The translations under genes and the position numbers were made by a program. From Oscillospiraceae bacterium (lineage in GTDB: Bacteria; Bacillota; Clostridia; Oscillospirales; Acutalibacteraceae), in assembly GCA_015066345.1 (NCBI GenBank), contig SVOQ01000020.1:1-47972 (forward strand): a stretch of DNA of 47,972 nt, written 5' to 3'. Under the pieces are notes generated by a model, which did not search any database, had not been told where the DNA came from, and saw only the letters and a list, made by a program, of their open reading frames with translations. The number at the start of each line of letters is the position of its first letter. Position 1 is the first letter of the stretch. Below, in pieces: positions 1 through 7,561 of the stretch.

Positions 1-115
1 CTTTTTTGTTGCAGTTGGCAGACCGCAACTCCATTATATCACGAAGGAGTTTTCTTTTTAGGATTGTTTCAGCTATATAATTTAACTGAACCACGCGTCT
101 AACGCGTGGTTTTAC
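1..115 (-). mobile_element. possible IS200/IS605-type element end (partial)
   Basis: The stretch holds a tight hairpin, CCACGCGT/ACGCGTGG with a 3-base loop at 91-109. Next to it lies an imperfect inverted repeat on minus (TTCAGTTA/TAGCTGAA) and, further left, a GGAGTT/AACTCC hairpin that includes TATAAT on minus. A short stable subterminal hairpin next to a leader is typical of IS200/IS605 ends, so a transposase or TnpB gene may lie beyond the left edge. No coding sequence of such an element is in the window. This is inference from hairpin shape only; it could equally be a terminator of a gene outside the window. Confidence 0.22.
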
Positions 116-119
116 TATA

Positions 120-150
120 CAAAAAAGTGTGTTCCAATAAAGGAACACAC
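120..150 (-). terminator. terminator of the small RNA
   Basis: On minus, GTGTGTTCC (150-142) and GGAACACAC (135-127) form a perfect 9-bp stem with a 6-base loop, followed directly by TTTTTT (126-121). Confidence 0.65.
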
Positions 151-276
151 CGAAAAAGTGTTCCCTCATTGTTGTCACACAATTGCATTTTACCCACAAG
201 GATATAGCGAAGAGAGAAAACACCTTTTACCAAAGTGTTTCCTTGTGAGAAAAAATATATGCAATTAGTGTGACAA
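120..276 (-). ncRNA. candidate structured small RNA, about 157 nt
   Basis: On the minus strand a promoter is followed at the predicted start site by a nested hairpin. The closing stem pairs 268-276 and 258-265 with 173-189 (17 pairs, one bulged base). An internal loop follows, then CACAAGGA/TCCTTGTG (8 bp), then an inner hairpin AAACACTTT/AAA-GTGTTT with a GGTA loop and one bulged G. After this domain comes GGAACAC/GTGTTCC, which overlaps a terminator hairpin ending in six U. Promoter, fold and terminator are all in register, which argues for a real transcript. It does not carry the conserved sequences of SRP RNA, tmRNA or RNase P RNA, and 6S RNA is not supported because the 5' and 3' ends do not pair. 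I do not recognise the family. Confidence 0.5.
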
Positions 277-280
277 GAAT

Positions 281-309
281 ATCTTATCACATAAATAATT
301 AAATATCAA
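281..309 (-). promoter_or_regulatory. sigma-A promoter of the small RNA
   Basis: The -35 is TTGATA (309-304), the spacer is 17 bases, and the -10 is TAAGAT (286-281) preceded by TG at the extended -10 position. The predicted start lies at about 274-276, exactly where the closing stem of the structured RNA begins. Confidence 0.55.
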
Positions 310-318
310 CCTAAAAAA

Positions 319-351
319 CAAAAAATGACGGCTACAAATTCGTAACCGTCA
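319..351 (-). terminator. minus-strand terminator downstream of the ASKHA gene
   Basis: On minus the arms TGACGGTTAC and GTAGCCGTCA form ten pairs with one U-G wobble and a 6-base loop, followed by six T. On the plus strand the same position would be a C-A mismatch, so the fold is better as a minus-strand terminator. It would stop transcription coming through the repeat from the gene at 579-1976. Confidence 0.55.
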
Positions 352-363
352 GTGATTTTTTTA

Positions 364-567
364 CTGAAGAATAACCGCAAGAGAACTACCCTTTATACCC
401 TTCGGGTGCGATATACCTACGGTGCGATATATCTGACGATGCGATATGTACTTCGTACGCGATATGTTTCGCAGAGCGAAACGCGAATAGGACCTCCCAC
501 CATCGCGAGCGATGGTCCCCCCTCCTCCTAAAGCAGGAGGGCGAGGCTTCGCATTGCAACAACTTAA
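364..567. repeat. modular GC-rich palindromic repeat (copy 1)
   Basis: The left boundary is the motif AACCGCAAGAGAACTACCC; the right boundary is GGCTTCGCATTGCAACAA. Both recur in the copy at 2339-2444. Inside is a degenerate array in which GCGATAT occurs four times at 17-19-base steps, with small palindromes between (GTAC-TTC-GTAC, TTTCGC-AGA-GCGAAA). After this come CCATCGC/GCGATGG and CCTCCT/AGGAGG hairpins. The base composition is unlike the surrounding AT-rich DNA. No protein is encoded. It ends about a dozen bases from the stop codon of the neighbouring gene. It looks like a non-autonomous, MITE- or REP-like element; the mobilising enzyme is not known from this sequence. Confidence 0.6.
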
Positions 568-578
568 TTTTGCATTCT

Positions 579-1976
579 TCAGAACTCCATATTTTCGATA
601 AACAAATCGGAAAATCCGGGGTCGGTTGCAAGGTCGATATAATTTGCATTTTCAATCAATTGTGAAATTTCATTTTTTTCTATACTGTATTTAACCGTAC
701 CCAAAAGACTTGAGTTGTTTATGGGTTCGGTTTTTTCTTTTAATTCAGGTGGTAAAAGTCCTGTTTTAACGGCATTTTCTATATTAATTTTTGCCGAAAA
801 ACCTCCCGAAATATAGAGTTTATCTATATTTGAAAACTCCACTCCGCCTATTTTCATAAGGGTAATTATAGCCGAACAAACGGCGGATTTTGCTAACTGA
901 TACTGGCGGATATCCTTTTGATTTATATAGACTTTTTCAGTAATATTATAGATTTCGCACTCCATATATCCTGTTTCATCTATAACACTATTTTTTAATA
1001 ATCCGCTTATTATATCAATGAGTCCCGTACCGCAAATTCCCACGGCTTTTTCATTTAAAATAGTTTTAAAATAGGGGGTTTTGCCTTTTAATTCAAAGGA
1101 ATAAATCGCACCTTTTGTGGCACTCATACCGCAGGTTATATTCGCACCCTCAAAGCAAGGACCTGCCGCAGCAGAGGTGCATAAAACTTTGTCCTCAGAA
1201 AACAAAATAATTTCTGCATTTGTTCCTAAATCCACAAGGAGATTAAATTTGTCTCCAACGGGCTTTTCAATAAAATTAAGTCCCGCTACCAAGTCCGCAC
1301 CAACAAAAGAAGAAATACAGGGCAAAGATGTAATCGTGTCAACACAATTTATACCAATATCTTTTCCTTTTATATTTTTCGAGCCTAAGAATTTGGGGGT
1401 ATACGGTGCAACTCCCATTGAAGTTGGATTTTCACCAAATAATATATGGAGCATCGTTGTATTTCCTGAAACATACATTTCGTTACAACTAATATTACCT
1501 AAGGTATCAATAAGGCTATTGACACCATCAACAACTGCATTTTGTAATTTTTCCACAGAATTTTCTCTGCAATAATCAATTCGTGAAATAACGTCATTAC
1601 CGAATATGACCTGAGGATTTGTACAAGTTGCAACGTCCACAACCTCTTTATTATCAAGGGAAACCAAAGCGAGGGCAAGTGTCGTTGTACCGATATCAAA
1701 GGCATAGCACATATTCCGAGAATACCTTTTTGATTTTTCTGTACCTGTTACGGATTCAACATCACCGGTTTCTGACAACTCGACTGTAATATCATTATTA
1801 ATCCTGTATTGGCAGGACAAAACATTTTCACCGTTTACAATAACCTTACATTTACCGCAAACTCCCCTGCCACCGCAATTATGCACCACATTAAAACCGT
1901 TATCAATTAAAAATTCTGATAACAGTTTGCCACTTGGTACATTGAATTGTTGATTATTGATTGTAACTTTACACAT
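579..1976 (-). CDS. ferredoxin/ASKHA-domain protein (RACo/RamA-like corrinoid reactivase)
   Basis: This 465-residue protein starts with a plant-type 2Fe-2S ferredoxin domain of about 75 residues, with cysteines C34-x5-C40-x2-C43-x11-C55. It continues with an actin/Hsp70-like ATPase domain (DUF4445 type) that opens at YAFDIGTTTLALAL near residue 92. Family members use ATP to reduce the inactive Co(II) state of corrinoid proteins. It is shorter than acetogen RACo (about 630 residues), but the C-terminal motif (IDL...PGFSDLFIENM) is present, so it appears complete. No corrinoid methyltransferase or corrinoid protein lies nearby, so the partner is unknown. A Shine-Dalgarno AAGGATGA precedes the ATG. 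Function is inferred from the domain pair. Confidence 0.8.
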   Translation of the reverse strand: MCKVTINNQQFNVPSGKLLSEFLIDNGFNVVHNCGGRGVCGKCKVIVNGENVLSCQYRINNDITVELSETGDVESVTGTEKSKRYSRNMCYAFDIGTTTLALALVSLDNKEVVDVATCTNPQVIFGNDVISRIDYCRENSVEKLQNAVVDGVNSLIDTLGNISCNEMYVSGNTTMLHILFGENPTSMGVAPYTPKFLGSKNIKGKDIGINCVDTITSLPCISSFVGADLVAGLNFIEKPVGDKFNLLVDLGTNAEIILFSEDKVLCTSAAAGPCFEGANITCGMSATKGAIYSFELKGKTPYFKTILNEKAVGICGTGLIDIISGLLKNSVIDETGYMECEIYNITEKVYINQKDIRQYQLAKSAVCSAIITLMKIGGVEFSNIDKLYISGGFSAKINIENAVKTGLLPPELKEKTEPINNSSLLGTVKYSIEKNEISQLIENANYIDLATDPGFSDLFIENMEF

Positions 1977-2005
1977 AAAAAATCATCCTTGGATTTGTTA
2001 AGTAT

Positions 2006-2033
2006 ATTTTAGCATAAAAAATCGGTAAAGCAA
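2006..2033 (-). promoter_or_regulatory. promoter of the ASKHA gene
   Basis: TTGCTT (2033-2028), a 16-base spacer and TAAAAT (2011-2006) with an extended -10 TG lie about 30 bases upstream of the ATG. Confidence 0.45.
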
Positions 2034-2143
2034 GAAATCTTTTAAATAAGATTATTGGGACTATCCACTACTCCGATTAAATTTTTCATAAATGAATAAT
2101 TAGACGTTTTTAAACGAATTGACAATTAGTGGAAAAATTTTAT

Positions 2144-2444
2144 AATTGCGAAGCCTCGCCTCCCTGCTTTAGGAGGGAGGGGGACCGTCATTTCATAAAC
2201 AAAAAATAGAATTAAGTTATAAACGTGAGAACAAGTGTATTTTATTATATAACCAAACGGACGGTGGAGGGTCCCCGTACTTAGCTAATAAAACAAACTC
2301 ATAAGGACCTTCCACCACCTGACATAAATTCTATCCAACTGAAGGAAAACCGCAAGAGAACTACCCACCACCGCTGCGCGGTCCCCCTCCCTTTTTTGCT
2401 AAAGCAAAAATGGGATGATAGGCTTCGCATTACAACAATTTTAT
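2144..2444. repeat. large imperfect palindromic repeat (copies 2 and 3, head to head)
   Basis: The left arm (2144-2190) has GCGAAGCCTCGCCTCCC and then GGAGGGAGGGGGACC. The right arm (2339-2444) has AACCGCAAGAGAACTACCC, CGGTCCCCCTCCC and GGCTTCGCATT, so the outer arms are complementary. A second inverted pair, GGTGGAGGGTCC (about 2263) and GGACCTTCCACC (about 2305, 11 of 12 matching), and AATAGAATT/AATTCTATC nest inside. This fills most of the 547-base gap between the ASKHA gene and rpoD. The parts at 2034-2143 and 2445-2497 show only AT-rich sequence and no gene. The arms are the same family as the repeat at 364-567. Confidence 0.6.
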
Positions 2445-2497
2445 CTATAATCGGCTTTGCCCCGAAACTCCTAATTGCTCACTCCTGATTCCTAACT

Positions 2498-2523
2498 AAA
2501 AAAACGCCCCGAAGGGCGTTTTT
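2498..2523 (-). terminator. rpoD terminator
   Basis: AAAACGCCC/GGGCGTTTT pairs around a 4-base loop and has a T-run on the minus side. It begins one base after the rpoD stop codon region, so the operon ends immediately behind rpoD. Confidence 0.85.
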
Positions 2524-2524
2524 A

Positions 2525-3622
2525 TCAATCAAGGAAATCTCTGAGTTTTTTGGAACGTGAGGGATGACGAAGTTTTCTTAAAGCCTTAGCTTCAATCTGA
2601 CGGATACGTTCTCTTGTAACGTTAAACTCTTTACCAACTTCTTCAAGAGTTTTGGGGTTGCCGTCTTCAAGACCGTAACGAAGGCTCAATACTCTTGCCT
2701 CACGGGGTGTGAGAGTTTTAAGAACTTCTGAAAGTTGCTCTCTCATAAGAGCCATGGATGCGGCATCAACGGGTGCCTGAGCATCATCATCGGGGATAAA
2801 GTCACCTAAGTGGCTATCTTCCTCTTCACCAATGGGTGTTTCAAGGGAAACGGGTTCCTGAGCAACACGAAGAATTTCGCGAACCTTTTCAACGGGCATA
2901 TCTAATTTCTCGGCAATTTCTTCTGCGGTCGGGTCTCTGCCGTTTTCGTGGAGAAGCTGACTATTGGTCTTTTTAACCTTGTTAATAGTTTCGACCATAT
3001 GAACAGGGATACGGATAGTACGAGCCTGGTCCGCAATAGCACGGGTAATCGCCTGACGAATCCACCAAGTAGCATAAGTTGAGAACTTGAAGCCTTTGGT
3101 ATAATCAAACTTATCAACAGCCTTAATAAGACCTAAGTTACCTTCCTGAATAAGGTCAAGGAACTGCATACCTCTACCAACGTATCTTTTTGCAATACTT
3201 ACAACAAGACGAAGGTTAGCCTCTGAAAGACGACGTTTAGCCTCGGCATCATTTTCAGAAATTCTGATAGCCAATTCAATTTCCTCTTCAGATGTAAGAA
3301 GGGGTACACGACCGATTTCTTTAAGATAAACCTTAACAGGGTCATCAATTGCGATATTTTTAGCATCTGCGGGTAAATCTTCTTCATTAGTTTTTGTTGA
3401 TTCAATATCGAATGAAAGTGCATCAAGCATTTCATCACTGATATCATCAATAATCTCTATGTTACTTGTCTCAATAAGTTCATAGAGTTTTTCGATATCG
3501 TCAACATCAAAGCCTTCAATTTCAAGAATAACATTGTCGATATCATGAGTAGCGAGTTTTCCGCTTACCTTACCTTTTTCAATAAGGGCTTTAATTTGCG
3601 GTTTTTTCTCCCAACCTTCCAT
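2525..3622 (-). CDS. rpoD: primary RNA polymerase sigma factor (SigA/RpoD)
   Basis: At 365 residues it has the usual length for Firmicutes SigA. A short acidic N-terminal part (region 1.1) is followed by region 1.2 ([17 protein letters not shown], near residue 92). Region 2 holds the -10 recognition helix ([18 protein letters not shown]). Region 3 follows, and region 4 ends with the helix-turn-helix [18 protein letters not shown]. It directs core polymerase to the TTGACA/TATAAT promoters seen throughout this window. It lies 52 bases behind dnaG, the conserved Firmicutes order, and is probably co-transcribed with dgt and dnaG. The RBS GAAAGGTGAG precedes the ATG. Confidence 0.98.
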   Translation of the reverse strand: MEGWEKKPQIKALIEKGKVSGKLATHDIDNVILEIEGFDVDDIEKLYELIETSNIEIIDDISDEMLDALSFDIESTKTNEEDLPADAKNIAIDDPVKVYLKEIGRVPLLTSEEEIELAIRISENDAEAKRRLSEANLRLVVSIAKRYVGRGMQFLDLIQEGNLGLIKAVDKFDYTKGFKFSTYATWWIRQAITRAIADQARTIRIPVHMVETINKVKKTNSQLLHENGRDPTAEEIAEKLDMPVEKVREILRVAQEPVSLETPIGEEEDSHLGDFIPDDDAQAPVDAASMALMREQLSEVLKTLTPREARVLSLRYGLEDGNPKTLEEVGKEFNVTRERIRQIEAKALRKLRHPSRSKKLRDFLD

Positions 3623-3674
3623 TTTATCTCACCTTTCTTTTCACACATTTATTATAAAAATTTTATAAACTAAT

Positions 3675-5447
3675 TTAAGCATCCTTGTCATTATTCAAGG
3701 AATTGAAAAACGCAAGGAAACTATCATCACTCATTTTTGACGGGTCAGTTAATTCGCGTTTTTTCTTTTCTTCCTCCAGAACATCAAGGCAATCTTCACA
3801 CTCTTTTAATGTGTTTGACACCATAGCCTGTTTTGAAAGAAGTCGGGCAACCGCCCCGGTTTCTTCGGAAGTCAGAAAACGTGACAACTGCGAAATATCA
3901 ATACTTTCGTCCGCATCAAGTCGGCTACTGACAACCTTTAAAATTTGTTTATTGACGGGCATAATAAATACATCATTACTAAGCCTGTCCTTTAGTTTTT
4001 TATAGAAAGCGGCGTTATTAAACAGGGATATAAGCAGTGTATCCTCGGCTTTTGCGGCTCTCATATTTTTAACCCTTTGGGGGTCAATCATCTTTTCCAT
4101 ATCCTGAGCCTGTTTTTGGGCATTAGCAAACTCGGATTTTGTTCGTTTATAGTTTTCACGACGTGAAGCCTGTTTTATCTGTTGAAGCATTGCATCCTTT
4201 GATACACCCAATTCATCCGCAAGACGCATTGCGTAAACATCACGTTCTAATGAATCGGTTGTTGCAAGGTAATTAGCCGCTTCACGCAGGAAATTCACTT
4301 TACCGTCGGAACTTTGAACATCATATTTAGAACGGATTACGGACAATTTATACTCCGTATCATTATCTGCATTATTGAGAAGTTTAGAGAACATCTCTTT
4401 ACCGTGAACACGGATAATTTCATCCGGGTCTTTACCGCCCTGAAGCCTTATGACCTTAACACGTACACCCGTTTTTGAAAAAAGGTTAAGTGCCGCACGA
4501 ACTGCTTTCTGACCCGCTTCGTCCGAGTCATAACACAGGGCAACCTCATCCGCATAACGGGAAATAAGGCTTACCTGTTCGGGAGTAAGAGCCGTACCAA
4601 GACCCGCAACAGCATTTTCAAAACCCGCACCGTGAAGGGCTATAACATCCATATATCCTTCACAGAGAATTATCTTTCTGTCGTTACCGTTTTTTGCAAA
4701 ATTCAATGCAAAAAGCTCATTACTCTTTTTATAAACAAGTGTATCGGAAGTATTTATATACTTAGGTTTACTGTTATCAAGAACCCTACCGCCAAAGGCT
4801 ACCACATTGCCCCTGAGGTCAATTACGGGATACATAACTTTTGCTCTGAAGGCATCGTAATAATAACGTTTGCCATTCTTTTCACTGAAGCGTAAAAGGT
4901 TAGCCGCAACAAGTTCATCTCTGTTAAATCCCTTTGATTTAAGGTGATTTTCAAGGGCGTGCCAATCATCGGGAGCAGCACCAAGACCGAAATGCTTAAT
5001 CATTTTCAAGGGTATATTACGGCGTTTTAAATACTCTAACTGACTCTTACCCGCATCAGTAAAAAGGGTTTCGTGAAAGAACCTTGCGGCTTCGCGGTTA
5101 GCGGCATAAATACGCCGTCTGAGATTTGATGCACTATCGTCAACCTTATCGTCGGGCATCTTAATACCCGCCCTGTCTGCAAGAAGTTTAACCGCCTCGA
5201 TGTAATCAAGGTTTTCGATATTTCTTACAAAATTTATTACGTCACCACCGGCACCGCAACCAAAACAATAATATGACGAGGTTTCGGGATAAACGGTAAA
5301 TGACGGAGTCTTTTCGTTATGAAACGGGCACAGACCCGTTAAGGTCTTTCCCCTTCTGCGAAGGTCAACATACCCGGCAATTACGGATTCAATATCATTA
5401 CTGTCACGCAGTCTGTCAATGAAATCGTCGGTAAAACGAAATGCCAA
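3675..5447 (-). CDS. dnaG: DNA primase DnaG
   Basis: DnaG synthesises RNA primers at the replication fork. The N-terminal zinc-binding domain has CPFH...CFGC, the motif for loading onto template. The TOPRIM core contains EGYMDVIAL and later DSDEAG. The C-terminal third is helical, as expected for the DnaB-binding domain. I place the start at TTG 5447 because GGAGGTG (5460-5454) sits six bases upstream. The longer GTG at 5456 lies inside that Shine-Dalgarno. This gives 590 residues, normal for the family. It is followed by rpoD in the classic macromolecular-synthesis operon. Confidence 0.97.
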   Translation of the reverse strand: MAFRFTDDFIDRLRDSNDIESVIAGYVDLRRRGKTLTGLCPFHNEKTPSFTVYPETSSYYCFGCGAGGDVINFVRNIENLDYIEAVKLLADRAGIKMPDDKVDDSASNLRRRIYAANREAARFFHETLFTDAGKSQLEYLKRRNIPLKMIKHFGLGAAPDDWHALENHLKSKGFNRDELVAANLLRFSEKNGKRYYYDAFRAKVMYPVIDLRGNVVAFGGRVLDNSKPKYINTSDTLVYKKSNELFALNFAKNGNDRKIILCEGYMDVIALHGAGFENAVAGLGTALTPEQVSLISRYADEVALCYDSDEAGQKAVRAALNLFSKTGVRVKVIRLQGGKDPDEIIRVHGKEMFSKLLNNADNDTEYKLSVIRSKYDVQSSDGKVNFLREAANYLATTDSLERDVYAMRLADELGVSKDAMLQQIKQASRRENYKRTKSEFANAQKQAQDMEKMIDPQRVKNMRAAKAEDTLLISLFNNAAFYKKLKDRLSNDVFIMPVNKQILKVVSSRLDADESIDISQLSRFLTSEETGAVARLLSKQAMVSNTLKECEDCLDVLEEEKKKRELTDPSKMSDDSFLAFFNSLNNDKDA

Positions 5448-5478
5448 GTAAATCACCTCCGTTAATTAATTGGATAAC

Positions 5479-6480
5479 TTAATATATCCAGGTTTTTGGA
5501 ACAAATAAATCGTTGAATGTTTTAAGAGAATAACTATCCGACATACCCGAAATATAGTCACAAGCGGCACGTTCGGCACTCTCACGCTTGGCTATTTCAA
5601 AATAGAATTCGGGCATCTGGTGTGGGTTACGTGAAAAATAGCGAAAAAGTTCTTTAATCATACTTTCGGCTTTACTTTCCTCGCTCTTACATACGGGATT
5701 TGTATACACGTATTTGAACATAAATGAATGAAGACTGTTGTACGCGTCCTGAACCTCGGACGACATACGGATTTCATCAGTACTGTTTTCAATAACTGAC
5801 ATAATAAGCGTATTGATACGTTGCGTTTTAGAAAAGCCCAAAACAAGACGAATGTCCAAGGGAATATCATCTTCACTCAGAACTTCACCACGACAAGCAT
5901 CGTCAATATCGTGGTTAATATAGGCAATTTTATCACTTAATTTAACAATTCGACCCTCTAAGGTATCCGCTTCTTTACCGCGGGTATGACAGAGAATACC
6001 GTCACGAACCTCATAAGTAAGGTTAAGACCCTCACCCCTTTGTTCAATAAGGTCAACAACCCTTAAACTCTGTTCAAAATGTGTGAAACCTTTTTCGTAA
6101 ACACTGTTGAGTGCTCGTTCACCTGCGTGACCGAAAGGTGTATGACCTAAATCGTGACCTAAAGCAATAGCCTCGGTCAAATCCTCGTTAAGATTAAGAG
6201 AACGGGCAATTGTTCTCGCAATCTGTGAAACCTCTAAGGTATGGGTAAGGCGGGTTCTGTAATGAACATTATCAGGTGCTAAAAAGACCTGTGTTTTATC
6301 CTTAAGACGACGGAAAGCAGAAGAATGTATAATTCTGTCACGGTCCCTCTGGTAAGCGGTACGTACAGGACATTCTTCTTCAATCTTTTTTCTTCCTTTG
6401 GTATTTTCGCACAACATCGCGTACTGTGAAAGAGTTTCACGTTCACGCTGTAAAGTCCTTAATCTGATTATATTATCCAC
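5479..6480 (-). CDS. dgt: deoxyguanosinetriphosphate triphosphohydrolase-like protein
   Basis: This is an HD-domain dNTP triphosphohydrolase. The metal-binding set is visible: TRLTHTLEVSQ (first His, near residue 80), then GHDLGHTPFGHAGE (the HD pair near 109-110), and a later DDIDD-type Asp (YINHDIDDA). These enzymes split dGTP to deoxyguanosine and triphosphate, affecting dNTP pools. At about 333 residues it is the shorter clostridial type. The start is ambiguous between TTG 6483 and GTG 6480; AGGGTGA at 6491-6485 fits the GTG better. It lies 31 bases upstream of dnaG, so it shares the replication operon. Confidence 0.92.
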   Translation of the reverse strand: MDNIIRLRTLQRERETLSQYAMLCENTKGRKKIEEECPVRTAYQRDRDRIIHSSAFRRLKDKTQVFLAPDNVHYRTRLTHTLEVSQIARTIARSLNLNEDLTEAIALGHDLGHTPFGHAGERALNSVYEKGFTHFEQSLRVVDLIEQRGEGLNLTYEVRDGILCHTRGKEADTLEGRIVKLSDKIAYINHDIDDACRGEVLSEDDIPLDIRLVLGFSKTQRINTLIMSVIENSTDEIRMSSEVQDAYNSLHSFMFKYVYTNPVCKSEESKAESMIKELFRYFSRNPHQMPEFYFEIAKRESAERAACDYISGMSDSYSLKTFNDLFVPKTWIY

Positions 6481-6553
6481 CAAATCACCCTGAAATTACA
6501 CTTTATATATAATAATACTGTAAAACTTTAAAAAACCCTCTTTTTTTGACAAA

Positions 6554-7177
6554 TTATTTTGCGGCAATAATCTCATCAATGATTTCAAGTGTAAGTTTAC
6601 CGTTTGAAACATCCTGTAATTTTTTATCAAAGGCGTGTTCAGTACCCTGTTCTATACGGAAATTCAACGTTACATCCTCTGCAAAATCGGTCTCATTCAT
6701 AACCCCGCCGAAATCTCTCACGAGGGTTTCTATCTTACCATAGAACGAATAATCACATTTAATACGGCAAACTGACCACGGCACAAGAGTAATAATCTCG
6801 GCACCGTCAATACCTAACTTGGCAGAATGGGAGTAGGCTCTTACTAAACCTCCGCCACCTAAAAGAATACCGCCGAAATATCTTGTAACCACAACAACGC
6901 AGTCGGTTACATCCTCTTGGGTAATTACATTCAAAACGGGCATACCCGCAGTACCCTGTGGCTCACCGTCGTCAGAAAATCTCTTGATACCGCCTTCGCG
7001 GATGGAATAAGCGTAAACATTATGGGTTGCATCCCAATGTTTTTTAGAAATTTCCGCTATAAAATCAAGTGCTTCCTTTTCGCTTTTTACAGGCTTGGCA
7101 TAGCCTATAAACCGCGACTTTTTTACTATGTATTCCTCGGCGGCATAATGACCGAGGGTTTTATAAGGCTTAACCAT
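6554..7177 (-). CDS. yigZ: YigZ/IMPACT family protein
   Basis: At 207 residues it has the family length. The N-terminal UPF0029 domain shows the signature motifs EEYIVKKSRFIGYAKPV, DATHNVYAYSI, DDGEPQGTAG and VVVTRYFGGILLGGGGL. A small C-terminal ferredoxin-like domain follows (after residue 130). Bacterial members are linked to translation control by relation to eukaryotic IMPACT/YIH1, but the biochemical role is not settled. GGAGGTG lies eight bases before the ATG. It stands between rpmE and dgt with about 65-base gaps either side. Confidence 0.93.
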   Translation of the reverse strand: MVKPYKTLGHYAAEEYIVKKSRFIGYAKPVKSEKEALDFIAEISKKHWDATHNVYAYSIREGGIKRFSDDGEPQGTAGMPVLNVITQEDVTDCVVVVTRYFGGILLGGGGLVRAYSHSAKLGIDGAEIITLVPWSVCRIKCDYSFYGKIETLVRDFGGVMNETDFAEDVTLNFRIEQGTEHAFDKKLQDVSNGKLTLEIIDEIIAAK

Positions 7178-7199
7178 CCTGACACCTCCGTATATAACG

Positions 7200-7227
7200 C
7201 AAAAAGCCGGTGATAACTCACCGGCTT
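7200..7227 (-). terminator. rpmE terminator
   Basis: AAGCCGGTGA/TCACCGGCTT forms a perfect 10-bp stem with a 4-base loop followed by T residues on minus, 16 bases behind the rpmE stop. Confidence 0.85.
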
Positions 7228-7242
7228 ACTAAGCATATAAAA

Positions 7243-7446
7243 TTACTTAGAAAGGTTATATTTCTTATTGAATCTGTCTACACGTCCGCCTGTATCAACG
7301 AGCTTCTGCTTGCCTGTAAAGAACGGATGGCATTTTGAACAGATATCAACACGCATACCTTCCTTTGTGGAAGCTGTATCAAGCACAGCACCGCATGCAC
7401 ACTTAACCTGAGTTGCGCCGTATTTGGGATGAAGTCCTTCTTTCAT
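7243..7446 (-). CDS. rpmE: 50S ribosomal protein L31 (zinc-binding type)
   Basis: This 67-residue protein begins [20 protein letters not shown]. Cys16, Cys18, Cys36 and Cys39 make the CxC...CxxC zinc site of the C-plus form of L31, which can act as a zinc reserve in bacteria that also carry a zinc-free paralogue. No paralogue lies in the window. It has its own promoter and terminator and so is transcribed alone. Confidence 0.97.
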   Translation of the reverse strand: MKEGLHPKYGATQVKCACGAVLDTASTKEGMRVDICSKCHPFFTGKQKLVDTGGRVDRFNKKYNLSK

Positions 7447-7489
7447 TCTGTAGTCACCTCTTTATATTTGATAACACATTAGCAGATGA

Positions 7490-7518
7490 ATATTATCACA
7501 ATACAACGAAAAAAGCAA
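7490..7518 (-). promoter_or_regulatory. rpmE promoter
   Basis: TTGCTT (7518-7513), a 17-base spacer and TAATAT (7495-7490) with TG at the extended position lie about 45 bases before the rpmE ATG. Confidence 0.55.
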
Positions 7519-7538
7519 GTGTTTTTTCAAAAAAACAC
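7505..7538 (-). terminator. weak terminator at the end of the aromatic operon
   Basis: GTGTTTTTT/AAAAAACAC is a perfect 9-bp palindrome with a 2-base loop (7519-7538), followed on minus by TTGCTTTTTTC. The stem is AT-rich, so termination may be partial. Confidence 0.5.
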
Positions 7539-7561
7539 AAATTATTTTTTGTTTATGAAAA

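Noticed and set aside
120-276. 6S RNA as identity of the left-end RNA
   Set aside because: 6S needs its two ends to pair around a central bubble; here the closing stem ends well before the 3' terminator domain.
99-290. 63-codon minus-strand reading frame over the left-end hairpins
   Set aside because: It runs through the whole nested palindrome and terminator, has no RBS, and its composition reflects RNA stems rather than a protein.
400-490. GCGATAT repeats as a CRISPR array
   Set aside because: Units are only 7 bases with steps of 17-19, inner parts are palindromic, and there are no cas genes or constant direct repeats.
386-655. 89-codon minus-strand frame across the repeat and the end of the ASKHA gene
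   Set aside because: It reads the end of ASKHA out of frame and then the palindromic repeat; no RBS.
1117-1575. 152-codon plus-strand frame opposite the ASKHA gene
   Set aside because: It is antisense to a gene with clear domain motifs and has no RBS or recognisable protein features.
5445-5456. GTG 5456 as dnaG start
   Set aside because: It overlaps the GGAGGTG Shine-Dalgarno; TTG 5447 lies six bases behind it and fits the family N-terminus.
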